Below are positions 1 to 8,968 of a stretch of 30,261 nt of DNA, one piece after another; position 1 is the first letter of the stretch, and every line of letters begins with the position of its first letter. Both the position numbers and the translations under genes were made by a program. Origin of the DNA: a virus; IMG/VR virus record IMGVR_UViG_3300017717_000042, positions 1 through 30,261 of that record; one strand, written 5' to 3'. The notes below the pieces were generated by a model, which was not told the DNA's origin, ran no database searches, and saw only the letters and a program-made list of their open reading frames with translations.

Positions 1-399
1 ATACAAGTTGGAAAAGATTTGCAGGACATGGGTGGTCAACTCTCTCAGTGGGCAGGTGCAGTAGCAGACCTAGACTTTGCAGACAGACAATCTCAAAAGC
101 CACCTTGGTATAAGGCTCTAGGTAGTGGCGTTGAAGCACAGGCAATGGAGATATGGCAAGCTAAAGAAAAAGCTGAGTCCATGCGTAAAGAATTAAAAGA
201 TTACATATCGGTTATGTATGGCCCATCTAAGTGGCAAGAGATACTTGAGATAGAAGCCAAGTTAAGAAAACAAAAGAAAGAACACGATCACAGACAAATA
301 GAGATTAAACAGAAAATAATAGAGTGGTCAGCAGGTATAGCTGTATTTATTTTTTGTACGGGTTGTTTGTTTGGGTTTGTATGGATAGGAACTAGGTAG
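1..399 (+). CDS. C-terminal part of a single-span membrane protein, cut by the window edge
   Basis: The frame is open from base 1 with no stop before the TAG at 397-399, so this is the 3' end of a longer gene whose start lies upstream. A TTG at 19 could serve as a start but nothing favours it. The visible part is a charged, lysine- and glutamate-rich helix (about residues 50-105) followed by one hydrophobic segment near the C-terminus (AGIAVFIFCTGCLFGFVW) and a short basic tail, so the protein probably sits in a membrane with most of its length on one side. It stops two bases before the start of the long repeat protein, as in a late operon. I do not recognise the family. A virion-associated or lysis-accessory role is only an inference from position. 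Confidence 0.75.
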   Translation: MQVGKDLQDMGGQLSQWAGAVADLDFADRQSQKPPWYKALGSGVEAQAMEIWQAKEKAESMRKELKDYISVMYGPSKWQEILEIEAKLRKQKKEHDHRQIEIKQKIIEWSAGIAVFIFCTGCLFGFVWIGTR

Positions 400-401
400 C
401 A

Positions 402-3400
402 ATGAAAAAGTTTAAAGGTTTTACCAATCAGCAAACACACACTCTCCTTAAAGAGATGGGCTTTACAGGCCCAGCACAGAAGGATGAGATGGATGCATTC
501 TTAGCGTCTAGCCCTCGTGCTGCTGCTAAGATAGGACGCTACACAGACATTGCTAGACAGCGTGTAGAAGGCGAACCCCTAGCTCCATCAGGCTTTGCTG
601 AAGGCGGTAAACCTGTGTCTAGAATAAAAAAGACGGGACCACTAAAAGACGGTATAGGCGAACCTGAAATACCAGAGACAGAACTACCAGAGACAACTCA
701 AAAGCCTGACTTCATATTAAAGCAAGGCACAGAAACACCTGAGGTTACTGAGGCAGCTACAGGTTTAGACGAAGCACAGAAAGCCTACAGCACTTCTATG
801 GGTGCTTTAACAGATGCACAACTAGCTCTGAGTGGTGCAACTATACCTGCAGATGATGCACCGCAAGCAGACAAGGACGCTTACGAAGCTTTACAAAAAG
901 CAGTAGACGATGCTGACCTAACAGTGACACAAACGCAAGCTGCTGTAAGCACAGCCCAAAAAAGGTTTGAGACTACAGACGTACCCTCTACTGGTGAAGC
1001 CTTAGGTAAAGCTATATCTACACCTAGCGCTATCCTATCACAGCCTACAGTGTACGGCTTGGAAGTTAAAGATGATCAGCTTATTGATAGTACAACAGGT
1101 CAGGTAGCTGATGCGCTTACTCTTTTAGTTAAGCAAGCACAGGCTGCAGATAATGTAGAGAACCCTGCAGTTAAAAGATCACGGTCTTATTTAGAAGGCC
1201 TATCTTATGAAGAGCGTATAGAGAAGTACCCACCATATCCTTATGCTGTACCTATGATAGCGCCTTTACCTGAACGTGTTCAAAAAGACATAGACGAATA
1301 CTACGCATCACAGCAAGCACAGGTTGAACAAGATGCAGCTAAGGCTTCTACAGAAACATACGATGCTATAGAGTCTAACGCTGATGTTAAAGCAGCATTG
1401 TCTGAGTTTGCTTCAGCTACAGGTACACCATCAGAAAAAGCTCTGATGAGTGCTGTAACGATGACACCTGAAGATTTAGCACAATTAAAAATAGACCCCG
1501 CTAAACTAGATACTATTCGTGAAGTAGCACAGGTAGTCCGTAACTTAGAAGACGGTGAAACTCCAGATGCGGCACTCTTTGATAAATATACGACAGCACC
1601 TGATGTTACCTTTGAGGGTGAGGTAGAAAAGATTGACCCTGCCAAGTTTGAAACTACAACGCCAGAAGCAGACGCTAAAGTAGACTACAACCTACCGCCC
1701 TCTCAAGTTGCAGAAATCGAGAAGAGCAAAGTAGAAGATGCTGCAAGTTTTGATGAGTATGCAACTGCAGATGAAAAGAAGTCTGAGTTTGTACCTGAAG
1801 TAACAGCAGAACAAACATCTGTTGGTGCTGATGAAATAGCTGATGTAAATGACATCCTTAATGGTGAAGAAGTTATTGTCACAGCTAAGACATTGGAAGC
1901 TCTTAACGAAGCCTCTACTGCAAAGGCTGCAACTGCTACGTTTACACAACAGCTAGAAGCTAAGGCTGTAAAAGGCGAGGTGTCTGCCTCCTCTACTGTT
2001 GCGTATCAAATGGAAAAACTTATGAAGCAGTTTGACGATGGTACGCCACCGTGGGCTGCAGGTGCTTTACGTAAAGCTAATGCGGCTATGGCTGCTCGTG
2101 GTTTAGCTGGTAGCTCTATGGCAGGTGCTGCAATCGTACAGGCCGCTATGGAAGCGTCTATCCCTATCGCACAGTCTGATGCTGCTACCTTTGCTGTAAT
2201 GGATATGGAGAATGTTCGTAATGCACAGGCTGTTGCTCTTGCTAATGCTTCTGCAGCACAGAACTTTGAGTTGACTAACCTATCCAACGAACAGGCTATA
2301 CGTATTCAGAACAGCATGAACAATGCTAACTTACAGTTAAACAATCTTAGCAACGAACAAGAAGCTGTTCTTGCTACTGCACAGTTTAAGGCGTCACTAC
2401 AAGGCCAAGAGCTAGACATCAGTGCTAACGTAGCTATTGCAAATGCTGCACGATACGCTGCAGTAAATGACATCAACCTAACTAATAGACAACAGACATC
2501 TATCTTGAAGTCCAGCCAGAACCTAGAAGTAGAGATGGCTAACCTGTCTAACTCACAGCAGACTGCCTTATCTAACCTACAAGTTAAAGCTGCAATGATG
2601 GGCCAAGAGTTGACTAATGATCAGCAGATGGCTGTGATTGAGAGTACCCAAGCATTTGAAACAAACATGCAGGACGCTACAAACAGACAGCAAGCGTTCA
2701 TCCAAGACGCTGTGTCTCGTGCAGCTATGGAAGGTCGTGTCTTAGATAACAGACAACAGACTGCTCTTTTCAATATCTCTAATCAAATGTCTGAGCGTGA
2801 GATAGAACTTAACAACGAGCAACAGACAGCTATCTTCAACATGTCTAACAAGATGACTGTTGATATGGCTGACCTTTCTAATCGTCAAGCTACTGCTCTA
2901 GCTAACGCCCAGATCGAAGCTGCGATGAAAGGGCAAGAGCTTTCCAACAAACAACAGGTTGCTGTAATTAAGTCTGAGCGTATTGCTGAGATTGCTAACC
3001 TGAACTTTACAGAGTCACAGACAAGAGCACTGCGTAACTCTGAGATGGCTATGTCCGTAGACTTGGCTAACCTGAATAACGAGCAAGCTAAACTATTAGC
3101 TGACTGTGCTGCACTTACAGATGTTGACATGGCTAACCTAAACAACAGACAACAAGCACAGGCTCAGCAAGCACAGGCCTTTTTGCAGGTGGATATGGCT
3201 AACCTAGACAACGAGCAACAGGCTGTTATGTTTGAGGCGCAGTCACTTGTACAGAGCGTATTCTCAGATCAGGCTGCAGAGAATGCACAACTACAGTTTA
3301 ACGCTGAAAGCATTAACCAAGTTAATCAGTTCTATGACAGCCTTGCAAACAACGTTAATCAGTTTAACGTAGCACAGTCTAACGCTATGGAGCAGTTCAA

Positions 3401-3809
3401 CGCAGGTGAAGAGAACACCATGACTAAGTTCCAAGCTGAGCTTGACAATCAGCGTGATATGTTTAACGCACAGAACGAACTGGTTATTGCACAAGCCAAC
3501 ACCGTGTGGCGACAGACTATTGCTACAGCTAATACTGCTGCACTCAATGAGGCTAACATGGCAGAGGTTATGGCGGCTAACAATCTGACCATACAAGGTT
3601 TAGCTGAGTTGTGGCAACAGGAGCGTGACCTGCTAGACTTTGCGTGGACTAGCTCTGAGAAACAAATGGATCGTGACCACGAGTTAGTTAAGGCAGAGAT
3701 ACAAAGAGATGCAGATGAAGACACAGCTTACAGCACCGCTGCAGGGGGCTTCTTGTCTAGTGTCGTTACTGCGTTTATAAATAAATCAACTCCTGTTAAA
3801 ACACCATAA
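402..3809 (+). CDS. Long repetitive alpha-helical virion protein (1135 aa)
   Basis: The start ATG lies two bases after the previous stop. Residues 1-70 form a compact start (MKKFKGFTNQQTHTLLKEMG, then a DEMDAFL segment) of a kind I recall from marine podophage and cyanophage virion proteins. Residues 70-600 are acidic and rich in Ala, Thr and Glu. Residues 604-955 are 16 tandem copies of a 22-residue unit with core NLsNeQQtA, with no insertion or deletion. Residues 964-1029 then hold six 11-residue units of the form xxFNA. The C-terminus ends in a Gly/Ala-rich helix. There is no signal peptide and no enzyme motif. Length, repeats and late-operon position suggest an internal or injected virion protein, or a fibre-like coiled coil. 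The exact role is unknown. Confidence 0.9.
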   Translation: MKKFKGFTNQQTHTLLKEMGFTGPAQKDEMDAFLASSPRAAAKIGRYTDIARQRVEGEPLAPSGFAEGGKPVSRIKKTGPLKDGIGEPEIPETELPETTQKPDFILKQGTETPEVTEAATGLDEAQKAYSTSMGALTDAQLALSGATIPADDAPQADKDAYEALQKAVDDADLTVTQTQAAVSTAQKRFETTDVPSTGEALGKAISTPSAILSQPTVYGLEVKDDQLIDSTTGQVADALTLLVKQAQAADNVENPAVKRSRSYLEGLSYEERIEKYPPYPYAVPMIAPLPERVQKDIDEYYASQQAQVEQDAAKASTETYDAIESNADVKAALSEFASATGTPSEKALMSAVTMTPEDLAQLKIDPAKLDTIREVAQVVRNLEDGETPDAALFDKYTTAPDVTFEGEVEKIDPAKFETTTPEADAKVDYNLPPSQVAEIEKSKVEDAASFDEYATADEKKSEFVPEVTAEQTSVGADEIADVNDILNGEEVIVTAKTLEALNEASTAKAATATFTQQLEAKAVKGEVSASSTVAYQMEKLMKQFDDGTPPWAAGALRKANAAMAARGLAGSSMAGAAIVQAAMEASIPIAQSDAATFAVMDMENVRNAQAVALANASAAQNFELTNLSNEQAIRIQNSMNNANLQLNNLSNEQEAVLATAQFKASLQGQELDISANVAIANAARYAAVNDINLTNRQQTSILKSSQNLEVEMANLSNSQQTALSNLQVKAAMMGQELTNDQQMAVIESTQAFETNMQDATNRQQAFIQDAVSRAAMEGRVLDNRQQTALFNISNQMSEREIELNNEQQTAIFNMSNKMTVDMADLSNRQATALANAQIEAAMKGQELSNKQQVAVIKSERIAEIANLNFTESQTRALRNSEMAMSVDLANLNNEQAKLLADCAALTDVDMANLNNRQQAQAQQAQAFLQVDMANLDNEQQAVMFEAQSLVQSVFSDQAAENAQLQFNAESINQVNQFYDSLANNVNQFNVAQSNAMEQFNAGEENTMTKFQAELDNQRDMFNAQNELVIAQANTVWRQTIATANTAALNEANMAEVMAANNLTIQGLAELWQQERDLLDFAWTSSEKQMDRDHELVKAEIQRDADEDTAYSTAAGGFLSSVVTAFINKSTPVKTP
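2211..3488 (+). repeat. Protein-level tandem repeat: 16 x 22 aa followed by 6 x 11 aa
   Basis: Reading the protein encoded from 402, units of exactly 22 residues begin at residues 604, 626, 648 and so on to 934. Examples are NLSNSQQTALSN, ELTNDQQMAVIE, DLSNRQATALAN and NLNNRQQAQAQQ. The unit starting at residue 670 is the most degenerate. From residue 964 the period halves to 11, with NQFYDSLANNV, NQFNVAQSNAM and EQFNAGEENTM in succession. A period of 11 or 22 is that of hendecad helices, which tend to form straight or slightly right-handed coiled coils. The DNA of the copies has diverged, so this is old protein-level repetition and not a recent DNA duplication. Confidence 0.9.
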
Positions 3810-3821
3810 AGGTATATTTAT

Positions 3822-5591
3822 ATGTCTAGCTTTGATCAAGTAATACGGAATATATTGGCTGATATCTTCGCTGAAGAACAGCAAGAAGAAACAGTACGTC
3901 CTAGAGCTAGGCCATCTGGTTTAGGTGCACCCACAACTAGACCACGAGCTAGGCCAGAGGACTTAGAACCTGCTAAGCCTACCGCTACTGAAACAACCAC
4001 TAACTTCATCAACGAAATGGCAAGCTATGATGACTCCTCTGATGAAGGGGTTGAGATACCGTTAGCTGATCTAAAAACAGACGCAAGAAGTTTAGATGGT
4101 AAATTTAAAACTACAGCTACGGACTTAGCTAGACTTAATAGAAACTCTAGAGGGTCTAAGGTTAGAGTAAAGTCTGTTGTGCCAGATGATGAACTAGACA
4201 GTATCATGTCTGATATTAAAACTGTTTTGTCTACTTCACCTGCAACCAGAAAACCAATGCAGTTTGCCGATTTAGAAACACAGCAAATGCTATATGATGT
4301 TGAGACATCTGTGCTTAGCCCAAGAACACAGACCAGAAACCCTGTACTAGATGCTTCTACAGCACCAGAATTTACCCCAAGAGACTTTGAACTAACCACT
4401 AAAGACGTTCAATCTATGCTATCAACCAGAGGATATGATGTAGGTAAGCTAGATGGTGTTATGGGGCCAAGGACAGAGGCTGCAATAAAACAGTTCCAGA
4501 AAGATAGAGGCCTTAAAGTTGATGGTAAGTTTGGCCCTAAAACACGGGCGGCTATGGAAGCCTCTGCCTATTCTATACCTATGGATGTTAAGTTTTCTTC
4601 AGATGTTAGTGACATGTCAGACGCTCTAACTGTATCTGGCAACATTAAGAAAAGCAAAGAAGAGAAGCTAGACGTACAGAAAGCACTACTAGAGTTAGGC
4701 TACGATGTAGGTGCTATTGATGGTATTATAGGCACTAAGACTAGAGCCGCTATACGACAGTTTCAAAAAGATCAAAGCCTTAAAGCTGATGCTATAGTAG
4801 GTGAAAATACTGCAGCCGCTATGAATGCAGCCCTGTCAGGTAGGCAGTCTGTTGATATGGAAGACCAAGAGATTAAGGTGATTAAATCTAGTATAATCCC
4901 TATGTTGCCTGAAAGTGTGCAAGATGAAGCTGCGTTTGCAACAGATGTTTTTAAAGCTGTACTATCTCCTGTTGGGCGTAACTTTATGAATGACATAATG
5001 TTTGGTGGTAAGTTACAATACTTTAATCCTATTGCACAGCTTCCTTTTGGAGATCGTCTTGTAAGTAGACAAAACAAAGCAGGGGCAGAGGTTTTCTCAC
5101 AACCTGCGCTAGACCTTATGAAAAAAATAGTTATGGATGAAGGTATTCTTGAAAAAGGTTCTGTCACTATTAGTAAGGATATATACAAACAAGGTGGTAT
5201 AAGTGTAAATCAAAGGGGCGGCTCTGGTGCAAGGGAGATAATAAACGCTTTAGCAAGTGGTGATCAACCAATTAATGAATTAAAATTAATGCTGGGTCAG
5301 TTTAACGCTAAAATAGACGAGAATAATGACATCATTGTTACAGACAGGTTTAACTACAATGCCTTTATAAACCCTATAGATGGTAAGCAATATACACCAG
5401 ATCAGTATGATAAAGCTATAGAGGCTGGAAAGTTTACGGAAACTGAGGTTTTAAAGGCCATCTTTAGCGGCGACTTAAACTACGAAATGGTACGTGCTGC
5501 AGGGTTTGTACTAGGCTCTAGAGATTACGAAGGTGATAACCCGAAAGACCAAGGAAGGGTATTTGAGATTAATTTAGGGCCAGTTAGTTAA
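3822..5591 (+). CDS. Virion or lysis protein with two peptidoglycan-binding (PG_binding_1-like) domains
   Basis: Two copies of the peptidoglycan-binding-1 fold are clear, at about residues 195-245 (DVQSMLSTRGYDVGKLDG, then TEAAIKQFQKDRGLKVDG) and 284-335 (DVQKALLELGYDVGAIDG, then TRAAIRQFQKDQ). The N-terminus carries a doubled RPRARP motif within residues 26-46 and a disordered linker. The last 240 residues match no family I know, but end with an LGSRDYEGDNPKDQGR segment that looks conserved. No catalytic hydrolase motif is visible, so it probably binds cell wall rather than cutting it, perhaps acting with the glucosaminidase encoded further down. Its TAA overlaps the next ATG (TAATG). A cell-wall anchoring role is inferred from the domains. 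Confidence 0.85.
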   Translation: MSSFDQVIRNILADIFAEEQQEETVRPRARPSGLGAPTTRPRARPEDLEPAKPTATETTTNFINEMASYDDSSDEGVEIPLADLKTDARSLDGKFKTTATDLARLNRNSRGSKVRVKSVVPDDELDSIMSDIKTVLSTSPATRKPMQFADLETQQMLYDVETSVLSPRTQTRNPVLDASTAPEFTPRDFELTTKDVQSMLSTRGYDVGKLDGVMGPRTEAAIKQFQKDRGLKVDGKFGPKTRAAMEASAYSIPMDVKFSSDVSDMSDALTVSGNIKKSKEEKLDVQKALLELGYDVGAIDGIIGTKTRAAIRQFQKDQSLKADAIVGENTAAAMNAALSGRQSVDMEDQEIKVIKSSIIPMLPESVQDEAAFATDVFKAVLSPVGRNFMNDIMFGGKLQYFNPIAQLPFGDRLVSRQNKAGAEVFSQPALDLMKKIVMDEGILEKGSVTISKDIYKQGGISVNQRGGSGAREIINALASGDQPINELKLMLGQFNAKIDENNDIIVTDRFNYNAFINPIDGKQYTPDQYDKAIEAGKFTETEVLKAIFSGDLNYEMVRAAGFVLGSRDYEGDNPKDQGRVFEINLGPVS

Positions 5592-6034
5592 TGTTTGGCT
5601 TACCCTTAGAACTAATCACAATGCTTTTCTCCACCCTACTAGGTGGCTTCATGTCTATCTGGGGTCAGAGCATGAAGAACAAACAAGAGCAGAATAAGAT
5701 GATGCTTGCCAACGCACAGTTCAGAGCAGACCAAGTTAATACAGCTAGGGATGCAGGAAAGAACGACAAGCACTTTGCTTGGACACGTAGGATCATAGCA
5801 TTATCTGCAGTGTTCAGCATTATTGTCTTGCCAAAGCTAGTCGCTGTGTGGTATCCTGAGGTTGGTGTTTACGTAGGTTACACAGAGGCCACTGGTGGTT
5901 TCCTTAACTGGTTGTTTGGACCTGATGAAGCAATACAGTGGAAGGTAGCGCAGGGCTTTGTAATCACACCCCTAGACACACATATAGTATCAGCAATCGT
6001 AGGCCTGTACTTTGGTGCAGGGTTCACTAAATAG
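5591..6034 (+). CDS. Putative holin-like three-span membrane protein (147 aa)
   Basis: The start ATG shares one base with the upstream stop (TAATG). Three hydrophobic stretches are visible, near residues 4-24, 65-88 and 120-145, separated by a charged Lys/Gln-rich loop (residues 27-62). The second is preceded by FAWTRRIIALSAVF, which recalls the GTA-type three-span holin family. Holins form membrane holes that release endolysin at the end of infection. Size, topology and position beside cell-wall-active proteins fit this role, but holins cannot be identified firmly by sequence reading, so another small membrane-associated virion protein remains possible. Confidence 0.75.
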   Translation: MFGLPLELITMLFSTLLGGFMSIWGQSMKNKQEQNKMMLANAQFRADQVNTARDAGKNDKHFAWTRRIIALSAVFSIIVLPKLVAVWYPEVGVYVGYTEATGGFLNWLFGPDEAIQWKVAQGFVITPLDTHIVSAIVGLYFGAGFTK

Positions 6035-6043
6035 GAAAGCAAA

Positions 6044-6643
6044 ATGCCAGTATTAGAATATAGTAAACCTATTCCGGGCGCATCTTTAACATCACATAAA
6101 CCGGGTGAACGTCAGTGGGAAAGACCCCCTGAGATAGCTTCTGTAGAAGAGGCACTAAAGTATTACATGCAACGTCTATCAGATGATGAGGTCATTGATG
6201 ACTTTATGGTAGCCGTGGAATCAGGTGTTGCTATCATGCCTATGGTTAAGGCTCTGTATCTCTCTAACGTTATGCGTGGTATACACAGCTTAGATGTAGG
6301 TATTCTTATTGCACCTGCCTTGTCTGAATACTTTGCGGCTGTAGCACGTAGCTACGACATTGACTACAAGATGTCAAACAAAGACTTCAAGAAAGAGAAG
6401 CGACAGAAAGAAGAAGCTAAGATTGCTATGCTTCTGCAAGCTGCTGTACGTGAAGCAGATACGCAAGACGAAGGTACAACTATGCTACAGGCTATGGCTG
6501 ACTATCTTATCTCTGACGAAGAAGCACCTCAAGAGATGGCTGAAGAACAACCGCCTGAGGCAGAAGAAATACAACAAGTAACTGAACCTGCAGAAGAGCC
6601 TATGCCGCCTGAGGGTGCAGGTCTTATGGCGAGAGGTGTATAA
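6044..6643 (+). CDS. Predicted virion structural protein (199 aa)
   Basis: A good ribosome binding site (AGGAAAG) lies about 5 bases before the ATG. The N-terminal pattern PIPGASLTSHKPGERQWERP followed by PEIASVEEAL resembles an N-terminal motif I recall from marine T4-like and T7-like phage virion proteins. The middle contains conserved-looking hydrophobic helices (IMPMVKALYLSNVMRGIHSL), and the last 60 residues are strongly acidic (Glu and Pro rich). There are no membrane segments and no enzyme motif. It lies between a holin-like gene and another late gene. The structural assignment rests on family resemblance and operon position, not on a specific function. Confidence 0.75.
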   Translation: MPVLEYSKPIPGASLTSHKPGERQWERPPEIASVEEALKYYMQRLSDDEVIDDFMVAVESGVAIMPMVKALYLSNVMRGIHSLDVGILIAPALSEYFAAVARSYDIDYKMSNKDFKKEKRQKEEAKIAMLLQAAVREADTQDEGTTMLQAMADYLISDEEAPQEMAEEQPPEAEEIQQVTEPAEEPMPPEGAGLMARGV

Positions 6644-6645
6644 CT

Positions 6646-8400
6646 ATGAGTATGAAAGCATTTGCTACAGCTTTTTTAGGCGATCAAGCTAAGGCTATCC
6701 AGAAACGTATACAAGACGCAGAGGATTACGAAGACGAACAGCGAGAGAAGGCTGAACGTAATAAAGCTACTATAGGTAAACGCAGGTCGCTTGTAAACCT
6801 AGCTAAGACTGAGATTAATCTACTTAAAAAGATGGGCGCTAAAGATAAGCACATAAATGCAGCTATTGCAGCAGGGCCAAAGTCCTTGTTTGAGTTCTCT
6901 CAGGCGCTACAGAAAGAAGCACAGAAGAGGCCCAGCGCAGGTGGTTCATATACGTTTAGTGAAAGCGAGTTAGATGCTTTTATTGAAATGCCAGAAGAGT
7001 TTACAACAGAGACAATGGACCCAGCAGAACACTACGCTAGGTCTATAGGTCTTGCTAAACCATCGCTAGGTAGCTACGAAGCAAAAGAGCAGGGCTTTGT
7101 AAAGTCGGCACTAGGCATGGGTCTTAAAGATTCTGTGAGGTCTAGGCTAGATAAAGATGCATACTATGAAGGCTACTCTATGATGGATATCAATGAGGTT
7201 GCCCGTCAAGAAGCATATGAAAGTATGGCTCCCGGCACCTACTTCTCCTTTAAACCTTCGGCGGCATACAATCCAGTAAATGTAGGGCCAGCGTTTAAAG
7301 ATGCTTATGCAGATGCAAGTATGCTTAGCCAAGCAGTAAAAACACAGTTAGAGAGAGATTTTCCAGCACGAGCAGACTATGATGTAGAAAGAGATAAAAT
7401 CATAAAAAGACAACAAGCAGGTGTTATTGATGCATACGCTCAACAGTTTGGTAGGCGCTTCCTAGAGGACACTTCTATAAACTTAGAAGGGGTGTTGGGT
7501 AGTGAGTTATACACGGCTACGTATGCAAGGCATTCTTCTTTAGAAGACCTAGAAAGATTCATGGTAGATAAAGTACTCGCTGATAGGCAAATAGATGTAG
7601 GTGTTACGTATCAAATAAAAGATGCTAACGATGCCATCTATGAATTTACTATGAATGAAAAAGATGAAGTAGATAGTATGACTATGAATGGAAGGGTTGT
7701 TCCTGAAGATATGATTGCAGGAGCTGTCGCAGACTTAGCTAAACAAAATCTGTTTAAGCCATCATCTATGACTGACCCTACCGCACCACCAAAGCCTGAA
7801 CCAGTAGTTGATCCTTCAGAAGAGTTAGCTGCAGAGTTAGATGAAAGTATTTCGTACAGTAGTAATCGTAAGGTTGTGGAAGGTGTACCACCTAGACCTA
7901 ATAGTTTTACAAGTAGGTTTACAGGGCTTTCCTTAGACTATGAGACACGAGAGAAGATACGAAGAGGCGAAATAACAATACCTGAACAAGGCCTTCGTGT
8001 AGATGAGTGGGACGAGTTGTTTGGCGACACACATAACCCTGATGGTTCTAGAAAAGCGCCCACAAACGAATACCAGAATCGTGATCGGGATCGGGTAGCT
8101 ATGGATAGGCTTTACGATGAAGACCCTGACATGACAGCGCAGGAGTTTAACACATACCTCAGAAAACTAAGGAAAGACAACCCAAAAGTGACTGTTGCAG
8201 AGGCTGTTGATAAGCACCTAGAAAGTAAAAAACCTCAGGAAACAGTTGACAAATCTGTAGAATCTGATATACTAGACCTCAGAAACTATGAAACTGAGGA
8301 GGAAAAAGATGAAGCGTTTGATGCTCTTCCTATTGGTGGTCTTTTTTATGATGATGATGGAAGTGGCCCCTTTCCAAAAGGTAAGGAAAGAAATGGGTAA
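6646..8400 (+). CDS. Hypothetical virion-associated protein (584 aa)
   Basis: The gene starts with ATGAGTATGAAA three bases after the previous stop. The protein is highly charged, with a predicted coiled region at residues 15-60 (DAEDYEDEQREKAERNKATI) and no membrane segment or signal peptide. I do not recognise a domain. The C-terminus reads DALPIGGLFYDDDGSGPFPK, a pattern I have seen at the end of phage structural proteins. It overlaps the start of the glucosaminidase gene by 8 bases, and by 92 bases if the upstream glucosaminidase start is used. A late structural or ejection role is the simplest guess. Confidence 0.8.
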   Translation: MSMKAFATAFLGDQAKAIQKRIQDAEDYEDEQREKAERNKATIGKRRSLVNLAKTEINLLKKMGAKDKHINAAIAAGPKSLFEFSQALQKEAQKRPSAGGSYTFSESELDAFIEMPEEFTTETMDPAEHYARSIGLAKPSLGSYEAKEQGFVKSALGMGLKDSVRSRLDKDAYYEGYSMMDINEVARQEAYESMAPGTYFSFKPSAAYNPVNVGPAFKDAYADASMLSQAVKTQLERDFPARADYDVERDKIIKRQQAGVIDAYAQQFGRRFLEDTSINLEGVLGSELYTATYARHSSLEDLERFMVDKVLADRQIDVGVTYQIKDANDAIYEFTMNEKDEVDSMTMNGRVVPEDMIAGAVADLAKQNLFKPSSMTDPTAPPKPEPVVDPSEELAAELDESISYSSNRKVVEGVPPRPNSFTSRFTGLSLDYETREKIRRGEITIPEQGLRVDEWDELFGDTHNPDGSRKAPTNEYQNRDRDRVAMDRLYDEDPDMTAQEFNTYLRKLRKDNPKVTVAEAVDKHLESKKPQETVDKSVESDILDLRNYETEEEKDEAFDALPIGGLFYDDDGSGPFPKGKERNG

Positions 8401-8968
8401 CTATTCACAATATGCTAGAAAAGAAACCACAGGCAATTACGCAAAATACGCTGCTGTTCCAGACAACAATGTAGAAGCAACCTCTCTTGTAGAGAAACCA
8501 GAAAAGCCTGTACACACAGGACCATTTAAAACTAGGGCAGAGTTTGTGAAAGCTATACAGCCTCTTGCTAAAGAGTTGTCTGCAGAGTTAGGCATTGATG
8601 AGCGTGTCATTATTGCACAGAGTGCTGTAGAGACAGGCTGGGGAAGCAAAGTAAAAGGTAATAGCTTCTTTGGTATCAAGGCTCACGGTGGTGAGGGTAT
8701 TGAATTTGCTACACACGAAGTTATTGATGGTAAAAAGGTAGCAACTAAAGATGTATTTAAACAGTACGACAACTTGGCAGATAGCGTAAAAGGTTACGGT
8801 GCTTTCCTTACAGCTAACCCACGCTATAAACCATTCCTTGCTGCTACTACTTTAGAAGAACAGGTTGCTGCACTAGGTAGGTCAGGCTACGCTACTGATC
8901 CTAACTACGCAAAGACAGTACGCAGTATAGCCAAAGGCAAAAGACTTAAAAAACTAGGCGGTTATTAA
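8393..8968 (+). CDS. Glucosaminidase-type peptidoglycan hydrolase (FlgJ/LytG-like)
   Basis: The protein (191 aa from this start) contains a glucosaminidase domain from about residue 45 to the end. It has the signature IIAQSAVETGWGSKVKGNSF with the putative catalytic Glu at residue 80, followed by FFGIKA and, later, FKQYDNLADSVKGYGAFL. These enzymes cut the bond between N-acetylglucosamine and N-acetylmuramic acid. Here the protein could be the endolysin or a virion enzyme used for entry. The start at 8393 has AAGGTAAGGAAAG just upstream. A second in-frame ATG at 8309 has a perfect AGGAGG six bases upstream and would add MKRLMLFLLVVFF plus more, a hydrophobic signal-like segment. Both starts are possible. 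The stop overlaps the next ATG (TAATG). Confidence 0.88.
   Translation: MGNYSQYARKETTGNYAKYAAVPDNNVEATSLVEKPEKPVHTGPFKTRAEFVKAIQPLAKELSAELGIDERVIIAQSAVETGWGSKVKGNSFFGIKAHGGEGIEFATHEVIDGKKVATKDVFKQYDNLADSVKGYGAFLTANPRYKPFLAATTLEEQVAALGRSGYATDPNYAKTVRSIAKGKRLKKLGGY

Noticed and set aside
1301-1645. Long open frame on the - strand inside the repeat-protein gene (and similar ones at 2006-2287, 2885-3145, 3449-3724)
   Set aside because: These are Ala/Ser-rich antisense readings of a gene with strong coding character, have no ribosome binding sites and resemble no family.
6360-6581. 73-codon + strand frame inside the 199-residue virion protein gene
   Set aside because: It is an out-of-frame Lys/Arg-rich reading of an acidic coding sequence with no independent signals.
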